A stretch of DNA of 64,000 nt from Lewinellaceae bacterium (GTDB taxonomy: Bacteria > Bacteroidota > Bacteroidia > Chitinophagales > Saprospiraceae). Position 1 is the first letter of the stretch. Each line of letters begins with the position of its first letter. Location of the stretch: NCBI GenBank assembly GCA_016716135.1, contig JADJWX010000005.1, positions 186,001 through 250,000 of the forward strand. Direction: 5' to 3'. Positions 17,003-24,686 of the stretch are shown in pieces. Below the pieces are notes generated by a model that was given only the letters and a program-made list of their open reading frames with translations, did no database searches and had not been told where the DNA came from. A program made the position numbers and the translations under genes.

Positions 17003-17779
17003 ATGAACTGGCAACGATGGCTGTTCCCTTTTTGGGACAAAACAGAAAGCGACGGGAAGTATACCGATCTGGACCCCGAGAGTATTCTCGCAACAATTGA
17101 TAAACTGGAGATGCGCATTGCCGAACGGTTTCCGGATGCCGGATTGCGGCAGGTCTGCAAGGAATTCCGGAAGCTGGCAGGGCCCTCGACCGCATTGGCC
17201 CGTCGCCTGGGGCCGCCTATTTGGCCGGTACGTATCGTAATTATTTTGGCAGCCGGTTTGTTGCTGTTTGTAGCGATAGGTGCCGTGATGGTTTTGGCCG
17301 AACGTTTCTCAATTAATACAGAGGATATCTCGGAACTTTTGCAGGCTACGGAAGCCGGTATCAATGAGCTGATTTTCCTGGGGCTTGCGTTGTATTTTCT
17401 TATTGGCCTGGAAACCCGTATCAAGCGCCATTCAGCCCTTCAGGCGCTGCATCGCCTTCGTTCAATTGCCCACGTAGTGGATATGCACCAGCTGACCAAA
17501 GACCCGGCACATCTGCTCTCGCCGTTCAGAGACACCGAATCGTCTCCCGGTAATGCCCTTACCCGCTTCGAACTTATGCGGTACCTCGACTATTGCGCTG
17601 AAATGCTGGCGCTAGACAGTAAACTTGCAGCGCTTTTTGCTCAAAATATGGATGATCCGGTAGTGCTTACTGCTGTAAATGAGCTGGAATCGCTCACACA
17701 GGGGCTTTCGGGGAAAATTTGGCAAAAAATAATGATCCTCGATCTTGCTGTTGATCAAAGTCATCTATCGGACGGCTAA
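17003..17779 (+). CDS. Two-helix membrane protein downstream of the patatin-like gene
   Basis: A 258-residue protein starting MNWQRWLFPFWDKTESDGKY. The first ~70 residues are soluble and helical (PESILATIDKLEMRIAERF). Two hydrophobic helices follow (about 76-98 and 126-142), with a short loop containing SINTEDISELLQATEAG. The C-terminal ~115 residues are helical and soluble (HRLRSIAHVVDMHQLTKDP, RYLDYCAEMLALDSKLAALF). I recognise no family. Because it follows the membrane patatin gene by 87 bases on the same strand, it may regulate or hold that enzyme; this is inferred from position only. No catalytic motif is seen. Confidence 0.65.
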   Translation: MNWQRWLFPFWDKTESDGKYTDLDPESILATIDKLEMRIAERFPDAGLRQVCKEFRKLAGPSTALARRLGPPIWPVRIVIILAAGLLLFVAIGAVMVLAERFSINTEDISELLQATEAGINELIFLGLALYFLIGLETRIKRHSALQALHRLRSIAHVVDMHQLTKDPAHLLSPFRDTESSPGNALTRFELMRYLDYCAEMLALDSKLAALFAQNMDDPVVLTAVNELESLTQGLSGKIWQKIMILDLAVDQSHLSDG

Positions 17780-17981
17780 GTGTTAAAACCTTGCCGAAAC
17801 CGGGTACCTTGTCCCAAATGTTGTTTCTTCGCACCCTGTTTTCTTGAAAATTAAGCACGGCCTGATTAGAAAGTTGACAGATAGAAATACGGTATTCATT
17901 GCAGGATTGCCACATAAATTATACAATTTGTGGCATTATTCACTCAAAAAATGGCTTAAAGTGTAATTTTTGACAAAATGT

Positions 17982-18012
17982 TTTGTCAGTTTTATGCTGC
18001 ATAGTACTTTTG
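17982..18012 (+). promoter_or_regulatory. Consensus Bacteroidota promoter of the M23 peptidase gene
   Basis: TTTG (17982-17985), a 19-base spacer and TACTTTTG (18005-18012) match the TTTG-N19-TAnnTTTG consensus exactly. The start site should fall near 18019, giving a leader of about 180 bases before ATG 18197. The gap 17780-18196 (417 bases) holds no gene that I can see. Confidence 0.65.
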
Positions 18013-18196
18013 TGAACCGCCTGGCTAAAGTGCCCGGTCGGTTTAACAAGCCAGGAACATCGCCTGCAACGACAGATAACTTAAAAAACCACGCTTTACT
18101 TTAATCCGGTTGTCGTTTGCACTATTGATTCAAAACGAAAACAATCAGTACCCGCATTCAGAATCGATTTAGATGGTCCAGGTAAACACCTAATGT

Positions 18197-19180
18197 ATGG
18201 GCAGGAAAGAAAAGTTTGTTTACAACATTCACACCCTATCCTACGAGAAAGTCGTAGTTCCCATTAAAACCAGAATTTGGCAAGCCTTCGGATTTTTTTC
18301 CGTGGTACTAGTTACTTCTTTTGTATTGCTTGCCATCCTGTACGCAAATTTCCCTTCACCGCGTGAACAGGAGCTCCTGAGTGAAATCGGGCAAATGGAG
18401 CTGAAATACAACCAGCTGAACGATCAGTTGGCTACCATGTCAAAAGTGCTCCATAATATCCAGGAACGCGACGCCAATGTGCACCGCAGCGTTTTCGGCA
18501 TGGATCCAATTGACGAGGATGTCTGGAACGGCGGTATTGGTGGGCATGAAGCACACCCGGAACTCTCCGCCTTCAAATACAGCCGCGGAGCCATTCGCGC
18601 TACCGTTGAAAAGGTAGATGCCCTGAGCCACCAACTGGCGCTGCAGAGTAAGTCACTCGATACGCTGCAATATCTTGCCAACGACCAGCAAAAAATGCTG
18701 GCCTGCATTCCCAGCATCAAGCCCGTCCGGGAAGACAAATTGCAAAAAAGCATCCACATTCTTTCGGGTTTCGGTTACCGCATTCACCCGGTGTACAAGA
18801 TCAAAAAGTTCCACGAAGGTGTCGACTTCCCGGCACGTGTTGGAACGGCTATTCAGGCTACCGGCGATGGTATTGTTGTGGAAGCCGGCTGGCACCACGG
18901 TTATGGTAAGTGTATTCGCATCAAACACGGCTACGGTTACGAAACCTGGTATGCCCACATGAACAAGATGGTGGTAACCCGCGGCGACCGGGTGAAGAAA
19001 GGGCAGAAAATTGGTGAGGTAGGCGACACAGGCCTTTCGACGGCGCCGCACCTGCACTATGAATTACACTACAAAGGGAAAAAGATCAATCCGATCAATT
19101 TCTGTATGGATAATCTTACACCGCAAGAGTATCAGCGAATGGTCAATAGTGCCAACAAGGCCAATCAATCGTTCGACTGA
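18197..19180 (+). CDS. M23 family metallopeptidase (LytM-type cell-wall hydrolase)
   Basis: The 327-residue protein has a cytoplasmic N-terminus, one membrane helix (about 28-52, VWV-like stretch FGFFSVVLVTSFVLLAILYA), a coiled coil (about 58-95, EQELLSEIGQMELKYNQL) and a C-terminal LytM domain (about 190-300). The zinc site is intact: H206-x3-D210 in FHEGVDFPA, and H285-x-H287 in APHLHYELH. It probably cuts peptidoglycan cross-links, or binds them to position division machinery, from the inner-membrane outer face. It stands alone between a strong promoter (17982) and a terminator (19222). The long 5' leader is a possible site of regulation. Confidence 0.92.
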   Translation: MGRKEKFVYNIHTLSYEKVVVPIKTRIWQAFGFFSVVLVTSFVLLAILYANFPSPREQELLSEIGQMELKYNQLNDQLATMSKVLHNIQERDANVHRSVFGMDPIDEDVWNGGIGGHEAHPELSAFKYSRGAIRATVEKVDALSHQLALQSKSLDTLQYLANDQQKMLACIPSIKPVREDKLQKSIHILSGFGYRIHPVYKIKKFHEGVDFPARVGTAIQATGDGIVVEAGWHHGYGKCIRIKHGYGYETWYAHMNKMVVTRGDRVKKGQKIGEVGDTGLSTAPHLHYELHYKGKKINPINFCMDNLTPQEYQRMVNSANKANQSFD

Positions 19181-19221
19181 TGTTCTATTGTATTTAGCAA
19201 GAACACAATAAACAGCAGTGA

Positions 19222-19258
19222 AAAAGGGAGTTCGGTTCAACCGGATTCCCTTTTCATT
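19222..19258 (+). terminator. Intrinsic terminator
   Basis: AAAAGGGAGTTCGGTT and AACCGGATTCCCTTTT pair with few mismatches around a 1-base loop, followed by CATTTTT. It lies 41 bases after the M23 gene. Confidence 0.75.
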
Positions 19259-19318
19259 TTTGCTCCGGGTATTACCTAGCCTGCAACTGAAAATATAACT
19301 GAGCTGTTATTTTTACCT

Positions 19319-20314
19319 ATGGAACATTTCCAATTACTAATCGTCGGCGCCGGACCTATCGGGCTGGCGTGCGGCATCGAAGCCCGAAAAGCAGGCCTTT
19401 CCTATGTGATTATTGAAAAAGGAACACTGGTCAATTCGCTGTACCATTATCCGGCGAATATGACCTTCTTTTCCACCTCCGACAAATTGGAAATTGGTGG
19501 CGTTCCATTTGTCTCCAATAATGCCAAACCTACCCGTGCCGAAGCATTGGAGTATTACCGGCGCGTTGCCGAAAACTATAATTTGAATATAAATTTCTAT
19601 GAAAATATACATGCAATAAAGCCGCAAAGCGGCAATGGCGGCTACCGGGTATATTCAGACAAACAGGATTACCATGCCGCCAATGTGATTATAGCTACCG
19701 GTTTTTACGATATCCCCAATAAACTCGGCATACCTGGCGAAGACCTTCCCAAAGTGACGCATTACTACGCCGAGCCGCACTCCTACTATCGCCAGAAAGT
19801 CGTCATTGTGGGCGCCAACAATTCGGCGGTAGATGCTGCGCTCGAAACCTGGCGCAAAGGCGCAGAAGTGACCATGGTCATCCGGGAGCCGGAAATTGGC
19901 CAGCGAGTCAAATACTGGGTGCGCCCCGATATCGTCAACCGGATCAAAGAAGGCGCCATCCGGGCGTTTTTTAATTCAACATTAGTTGAAATCCGGCCCG
20001 AATCGGTAGACATAAAAACGCCGGAAGGTTTGTTAACCCTCGATAATGATTTTGTGATTGCCGCTACGGGCTATCAGCCCAACTTTGAATTTTTGAAAAA
20101 AATCGGGGTAGAACTATCCGGCGACGGCAAGTTCTACCCCAGTTATAACCCTGAAACGCAGGAGTCAAATCTCCCGGGCTTGTACCTGGCCGGTGTGGTA
20201 TGTGGGGGCATGGACACGCATGTCTGGTTTATTGAAAACTCGCGTGTCCATGCCCAAAGCATAATAACCGAAATTAAGCGTCGATCCGGGCATACTTTGC
20301 ATTTGCCTCAATGA
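19319..20314 (+). CDS. ypdA: YpdA/Bdr-type FAD/NAD(P)-dependent disulfide reductase
   Basis: A 331-residue two-dinucleotide-binding flavoprotein. The N-terminal FAD motif LLIVGAGPIGLACGIEA has the conserved YpdA cysteine (C18) after the glycines. The NADPH motif is VVIVGANNSAVDAALE (about 163-178), and the closing ATGYQPNFEFL/LPGLYLAGVVCGG blocks are present. Members reduce mixed disulfides of bacillithiol, supporting redox homeostasis in the cytoplasm. Whether this organism makes bacillithiol cannot be judged from the window. Its last 41 bases overlap the 3' end of the convergent gyrB. Confidence 0.88.
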   Translation: MEHFQLLIVGAGPIGLACGIEARKAGLSYVIIEKGTLVNSLYHYPANMTFFSTSDKLEIGGVPFVSNNAKPTRAEALEYYRRVAENYNLNINFYENIHAIKPQSGNGGYRVYSDKQDYHAANVIIATGFYDIPNKLGIPGEDLPKVTHYYAEPHSYYRQKVVIVGANNSAVDAALETWRKGAEVTMVIREPEIGQRVKYWVRPDIVNRIKEGAIRAFFNSTLVEIRPESVDIKTPEGLLTLDNDFVIAATGYQPNFEFLKKIGVELSGDGKFYPSYNPETQESNLPGLYLAGVVCGGMDTHVWFIENSRVHAQSIITEIKRRSGHTLHLPQ

Positions 20315-22253
20315 AAGCCCGGCGCGGCGGCACCTCATCGCCCATAAGCATGGCAAACATCCGGTCGGCTTCGGCAGCATCGTCTACGGTGACTTGCTTC
20401 AGAATACGGGTGTTTGGATCCATCGTGGTTTCCCATAACTGCTCGGCGTTCATTTCACCCAGGCCTTTGTAGCGCTGCACTTTAACGGAATCGTCGTTTT
20501 CCTTGCCGCCCGAAAATTCGATGGTGGCTGCTTTGCGGTCTTTTTCGTTCCAGCAGTAGCGCTGATTTTTGCCTTTTTTGACCAGGTAAAGCGGCGGCTG
20601 CGCAATGTAGACGTGACCTTTGTCGACCAATTCACGCATATAGCGGAAGAAAAACGTCAGGATAAGCGTGGTGATGTGGCTGCCATCGATATCGGCGTCG
20701 CACATGATCACGATCTTGTGGTAACGCAATTTGTCGGTCATCAGCACCCGGTGGCCTTCATCATTTTCAGCGACCGACACACCCAACGCCGTGAACATGT
20801 TTTTGATCTCTTCGTTTTCGTAAATCTTGTGCTCCAGAGCTTTTTCCACATTTAGAATTTTGCCCCGCAGTGGCAGGATAGCCTGGGTGTGCCGGTCGCG
20901 GCCTTGTTTTGCTGTGCCACCGGCGGAGTCGCCCTCGACCAGGAATATCTCGCTTTCATCGGGGTTGCGGCTGGCGCAGTCGGCCAGTTTGCCCGGCAAA
21001 CCGCCACCGGTGAGCGCACCTTTGCGCTGCACCATTTCACGCGCTTTTCGGGCGGCATTCCGTGCCGTAGCAGCCAGCACAACTTTTTCAACAATACGCT
21101 TGGCCTGCGGCGGGTTTTCTTCCAAAAATATTTTAAGCGCATCGCCCACACAGCGGCTCACGATGCCCAGTACCTCCGAGTTGCCGAGTTCGCCTTTGGT
21201 TTGGCCTTTGAACTGCGGCTCGGGCACTTTTACCGATACAACTGCCGTGAGGCCTTCCATGAAGTCCTCACCGCTGATGGCAAAGTTGATTTTTTTGAAT
21301 AAACCGTTGTCGTCGCCGTATTTCTTGAATTCGCGGGTAATGGCCCGGCGAAACCCGCTCACGTGCGTGCCGCCGTCGCGGGTGCTGATATTGTTGACGA
21401 AAGAAATGACATTGTCGGAGTAGGAAGTATTGTACATCAACGCTACCTCGACATCCACATTTTCTTCGTTGGCTGTAATGTAGATCGGCTTTTCAATGAG
21501 TTTGGTTTTGGCCTCGTCGATCCAGAGTACGAATTCCTGCAGGCCGCCTTCCGAATGGAAATGCTCATTTTTGAAGCCGCCGTTTTCTTTCTCGCGCTCG
21601 TCTATCAGGTTGAGGTGCAGCCCCTTGTTCAGGAAGGATAATTCCCGCAAGCGGTGCGCCAGCACGTCGAATTTGTACTCGGCGGTTTCAAAAATTTCCG
21701 GGTCAGGCAGAAAAGTGACTTTCGTACCGCGGTCATCGGTTTTTCCAATTTCCCGCACCTCATATTGCGGCTTACCCCGCATGTATTCCTGCTCATAAAC
21801 CTTGCCGTCGCGGTGCACTTCAGCGCGCAGGCTGACCGACAGCGCATTTACACAGGATACCCCCACGCCGTGCAAACCACCGGAAACTTTGTAAGAATCC
21901 TTGTCAAACTTACCACCGGCGTGCAGCACCGTCATGACAACTTCGAGGGCCGATTTTTTGAGTTTCGGGTGCATGTCCGTCGGAATACCCCGACCGTCGT
22001 CCTTTACGGTAATGCTGTTGTCCGGATGGATAGTCACCCAGATATGGCTGCAATGCCCGGCCAGGTGTTCGTCGATGGAGTTATCCACAACCTCCCACAC
22101 CAGGTGGTGCAGGCCCTTGGTGTCGGTGCTGCCGATATACATGCCCGGGCGCTTGCGCACGGCTTCCAAACCTTCCAGGGCGGTGATGCTACTCGCGCCG
22201 TAATCGGCGTTCTTTTTCGGCTGTTCAACAGCCGGATCTAATTCTTCTTTCAT
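20274..22253 (-). CDS. gyrB: DNA gyrase subunit B
   Basis: The 659 residues have all GyrB landmarks in order. The GHKL ATPase has RKRPGMYIGSTD, EVVDNSIDEHL, DDGRGIP and SGGLHGVGVSCVNALS. The transducer contains NNISTRDGGTHVSGFR. The TOPRIM domain has FLVEGDSAGGTAKQGRDR and MCDADIDGSHITTLILTF, and the C-terminal tail has QRYKGLGEMNAEQLWETTMD. The length is that of GyrB lacking the large insertion of E. coli. With GyrA it introduces negative supercoils. A -7 box at 22261-22268 sits just ahead of the ATG, suggesting a leaderless or very short leader. The 3' end overlaps ypdA by 41 bases. Confidence 0.97.
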   Translation of the reverse strand: MKEELDPAVEQPKKNADYGASSITALEGLEAVRKRPGMYIGSTDTKGLHHLVWEVVDNSIDEHLAGHCSHIWVTIHPDNSITVKDDGRGIPTDMHPKLKKSALEVVMTVLHAGGKFDKDSYKVSGGLHGVGVSCVNALSVSLRAEVHRDGKVYEQEYMRGKPQYEVREIGKTDDRGTKVTFLPDPEIFETAEYKFDVLAHRLRELSFLNKGLHLNLIDEREKENGGFKNEHFHSEGGLQEFVLWIDEAKTKLIEKPIYITANEENVDVEVALMYNTSYSDNVISFVNNISTRDGGTHVSGFRRAITREFKKYGDDNGLFKKINFAISGEDFMEGLTAVVSVKVPEPQFKGQTKGELGNSEVLGIVSRCVGDALKIFLEENPPQAKRIVEKVVLAATARNAARKAREMVQRKGALTGGGLPGKLADCASRNPDESEIFLVEGDSAGGTAKQGRDRHTQAILPLRGKILNVEKALEHKIYENEEIKNMFTALGVSVAENDEGHRVLMTDKLRYHKIVIMCDADIDGSHITTLILTFFFRYMRELVDKGHVYIAQPPLYLVKKGKNQRYCWNEKDRKAATIEFSGGKENDDSVKVQRYKGLGEMNAEQLWETTMDPNTRILKQVTVDDAAEADRMFAMLMGDEVPPRRAFIEANAKYARIDA

Positions 22254-22260
22254 AGGGGTG

Positions 22261-22268
22261 CAAAATTA
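22261..22268 (-). promoter_or_regulatory. -7 box (TAATTTTG) immediately before gyrB
   Basis: On the minus strand TAATTTTG fits TAnnTTTG and ends 7 bases before the gyrB ATG, so transcripts would begin at or next to the start codon. No clear TTTG lies at the right distance upstream. The rest of the 302-base gap (22254-22555) holds the upstream region of the pterin dehydratase gene and nothing else that I recognise. Confidence 0.4.
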
Positions 22269-22555
22269 CGAAAAAAAGCCTGGTTGAAGGCATGAAAAAG
22301 GCTACTTTTTACCCTGGATAAAAAACGGCCAAACCATTGAATTTCAGTGTTTTGGATGCTTCATATTTTGAAGTTTTCAAAACGAATGAAATAATTGAAC
22401 GTTCAAGTTGTTTCGGGCAGTTTTTTTATGAAAAATTTGATCGGCGCAAGGGCATTTTTTTCAGCCACAATACCACCTGCCCGACTTTTCCCTTTACTTT
22501 ACCGCAGGCGCCAAAGTATACCGACTTATCCGTTCATCTGAATTCTGATTTTGCT

Positions 22556-22798
22556 ATGTGGAAAGAAGAAAATAACAGCCTGCAGGCTACTTTTACCTTC
22601 AAGGATTTTGCCCAGGCATTTGCCTTTATGACCGAAGTGGCTATTCATGCAGAAAAACAAAACCATCACCCCAACTGGACCAACGTGTGGAACACCGTGC
22701 GTTTTGAACTCAATACCCACGACGCCGGAAATACGGTGACCGACCGTGACCGTAAACTGGCTAAAACGATTGACCAAATTTTTCAAAAATATTCCTGA
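22556..22798 (+). CDS. 4a-hydroxytetrahydrobiopterin dehydratase (PCD)
   Basis: From ATG 22556 the protein is 80 residues, MWKEENNSLQATFTFKDF..., the normal size for compact PCD proteins in this phylum. The active-site block AIHAEKQNHHPNWTNVWNTV contains the paired His and the Pro-Asn/Asp-Trp motif, and THDAGNTVTDRDRKLA follows. The frame is open back to 22337, but that stretch has no conserved features. The enzyme dehydrates the carbinolamine formed by aromatic amino acid hydroxylases and so recycles the pterin cofactor; no hydroxylase gene is nearby. It is followed after 48 bases by a methionine aminotransferase gene. Confidence 0.88.
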   Translation: MWKEENNSLQATFTFKDFAQAFAFMTEVAIHAEKQNHHPNWTNVWNTVRFELNTHDAGNTVTDRDRKLAKTIDQIFQKYS

Positions 22799-22846
22799 AT
22801 GATACGGCCGACCCGTCCGGTTGCCCTGAATGCTAAATAAGAAATC

Positions 22847-24082
22847 ATGCAAATCCAATCCAAACTCCCGCACGTCGGCACCACCATTTTTACGGTCATG
22901 TCGGGCCTGGCCAGCCAGGTGGGCGCCATCAATCTCTCCCAGGGTTTCCCCAATTTTAACCCGGAGGAGCGCCTGCAAAAACTGGTCTTCGAACACATGC
23001 AGCGCGGCAACAACCAGTACTCCCCCATGCCCGGCCTGCTGCCCCTGCGCGAGCGCATTGCTGAAAAAATGGAGCGGCTGTATGGGCAGGTACTCAATCC
23101 GGACACTGACATAACCATAACTGCCGGTGGCACCCAGGCGATTTTCAGCGCCATTGCCGCTTTCGTGCATCCGGGCGACGAGGTGATCCTCATCGAGCCC
23201 TGCTACGACTCCTACCGCCCTTCGGTCGAAACGGTGGGCGGTGTGGCAGTGCCATACGCCCTGTCGGCGCCGGATTACCGGATCGATTGGGACCAGGTGG
23301 GCCAATTGATCACCCCGCGCACGCGCATGCTCTGCATCAACACACCCAACAATCCAACGGGCACCCTGCTGGGCGAAGCCGACATGCAGGCGCTGACCCG
23401 GCTGCTGAAAAACACCAATGTGCTCGTGTTGAGCGACGAGGTGTACGAACACATCATTTTCGACGGCGAGTCACACGCTTCTGCCCTGCGCTACCCCGAG
23501 CTGTACGAGCGCAGCCTGTGTATTTATTCCTTCGGAAAAACGTACCACTGCACGGGCTGGAAAACCGGGTACTGCATTGCGCCGCCCGAGCTGAGCCGCG
23601 AGTTTCGCAAGGTGCACCAGTTCAATGTTTTTTCGGCAAATAACCCCTTGCAGGCCGCTTTCGCCGACTACATGGCCGAATCGGACGACTACACCGACCT
23701 GCCCGGATTTTACCAGCAAAAACGCGATGTGTTCCAACGCGCCATGGCCAACACCCGGTTCCGGGCCATTCCCTGCCAGGGTACCTATTTTCAACTGTAC
23801 GATTACTCGGCCATCAGCGACGAGCCCGACCTGGATTTTTGCAAACGCCTGACTACCGATTTTGGCGTAGCGGCCATCCCGGTGTCATCCTTTTTCTCCG
23901 ACCGGAAAGACGACAAGGTGGTGCGGTTTTGCTTTGCAAAAACGCGGGACATGCTGGAAAAAGCGGGGGAGTTGTTACAAAAGTGTGACCCGTTACACAG
24001 CATCCAGAATTTGCTGCATAGCGTCAAAATACAAACCCACATGATAGCCGTCCATCATGGCATGATGCACCTCCACGGATAA
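22847..24082 (+). CDS. Methionine aminotransferase (PLP fold type I, YbdL-like)
   Basis: Conserved blocks are GAINLSQGFPNFNPEERL, NQYSPMPGLLPLRERIAEKM, TAGGTQAIFSAIAAF, NTPNNPTGTLL, LSDEVYEHIIFDG and the PLP lysine (K231) in SFGKTYHCTGWKTGY. The family transaminates methionine and related amino acids, acting in methionine salvage. As read, the protein is 411 residues with a strange His-rich tail that runs 90 bases into the opposite-strand CAT-like gene. Adding one A to the run at 23979-23982 would end the protein at LLQKV with TGA 23986-23988, the expected length (about 380) and position. A one-base deletion is therefore likely. The start is well supported. Confidence 0.9.
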   Translation: MQIQSKLPHVGTTIFTVMSGLASQVGAINLSQGFPNFNPEERLQKLVFEHMQRGNNQYSPMPGLLPLRERIAEKMERLYGQVLNPDTDITITAGGTQAIFSAIAAFVHPGDEVILIEPCYDSYRPSVETVGGVAVPYALSAPDYRIDWDQVGQLITPRTRMLCINTPNNPTGTLLGEADMQALTRLLKNTNVLVLSDEVYEHIIFDGESHASALRYPELYERSLCIYSFGKTYHCTGWKTGYCIAPPELSREFRKVHQFNVFSANNPLQAAFADYMAESDDYTDLPGFYQQKRDVFQRAMANTRFRAIPCQGTYFQLYDYSAISDEPDLDFCKRLTTDFGVAAIPVSSFFSDRKDDKVVRFCFAKTRDMLEKAGELLQKCDPLHSIQNLLHSVKIQTHMIAVHHGMMHLHG

Positions 24083-24619
24083 GGGCATCAGCCAACGGCC
24101 GTTTTGCTCGTAATATTTTCCAAGCACAATTTTCGGCACCGTATCGGCCACCCCCCATCGGCGGGCGTGTTTGAAACTGGTAAATGCTACCCAGGGGATT
24201 ACCGAAACATGCAGCAGATCGAGCGCTTCGTCGCGCGGGTCCAGTTGCGCGGCTTCCTGAAGCGCGGCGATCCGCTTCCGGCCTTCCTGTTCGAAAACCG
24301 TTGGATCGGACTGATAATCGAAATAACAAAACCGGAAGGTATTGTCTGGCATCAACACCGTGGAGCCGACATGCACTACCTCGTACCGGATCAACTGCTC
24401 GTCGAGCAGGCGCAAACGGAATGCCTCTACGTCGTTGGCAGCCCGTACAACTGCATGTAAACTGCGGAGAAAAAACGACGCACCCGTTGCTTTGCAATGT
24501 GCACGCAGTGCCGTCACATCCACCGGGCCGGTGATGTTGAAAAACGGGTCGTCGTAGTTTTTGAAAAACTCAAATGTTGCGCGGCGGGGCCAACTGGACA
24601 GTTCAATCGTGGAGTACAT
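23993..24619 (-). CDS. Chloramphenicol acetyltransferase-like protein
   Basis: From ATG 24619 the product is 208 residues, starting MYSTIELSSWPRRATFEFFK, the typical CAT opening. The catalytic motif HHAMMDG (H186 as base) lies near the C-terminus in LSVEVHHAMMDGYHVGLYFD, and IPWVAFTSFKHA matches the substrate-binding strand. Classical CATs acetylate chloramphenicol; divergent chromosomal members in Bacteroidota often have other or unknown acceptors, so resistance should not be assumed. The open frame extends to 24661 but would start inside a tandem repeat. It is convergent with the aminotransferase gene. Confidence 0.85.
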   Translation of the reverse strand: MYSTIELSSWPRRATFEFFKNYDDPFFNITGPVDVTALRAHCKATGASFFLRSLHAVVRAANDVEAFRLRLLDEQLIRYEVVHVGSTVLMPDNTFRFCYFDYQSDPTVFEQEGRKRIAALQEAAQLDPRDEALDLLHVSVIPWVAFTSFKHARRWGVADTVPKIVLGKYYEQNGRWLMPLSVEVHHAMMDGYHVGLYFDAMQQILDAV

Positions 24620-24629
24620 GGCGGAATAG

Positions 24630-24686
24630 AATATTGGGATATTGAAACACAAATATCCCAATATCCCAATATCTCAATATCCCAAT
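24630..24686. repeat. AATATCCC tandem repeat with hairpin
   Basis: Three to four copies of a ~10-base unit (AATATCCC or AATATCTC) lie between 24652 and 24686, and TTGGGATATT (24634-24643) pairs with AATATCCCAA (24652-24661). It fills the gap between the VWA gene stop and the CAT-like start and may act as a terminator. Confidence 0.65.

Noticed and set aside
22526..23452. 308-codon minus-strand frame over the pterin dehydratase and aminotransferase genes
   Set aside because: Shadow of two well-identified genes.
23993..24619. Chloramphenicol resistance gene on a mobile unit
   Set aside because: The CAT fold is clear but no transposase or integron is near, and divergent chromosomal CAT-like proteins often have other substrates.
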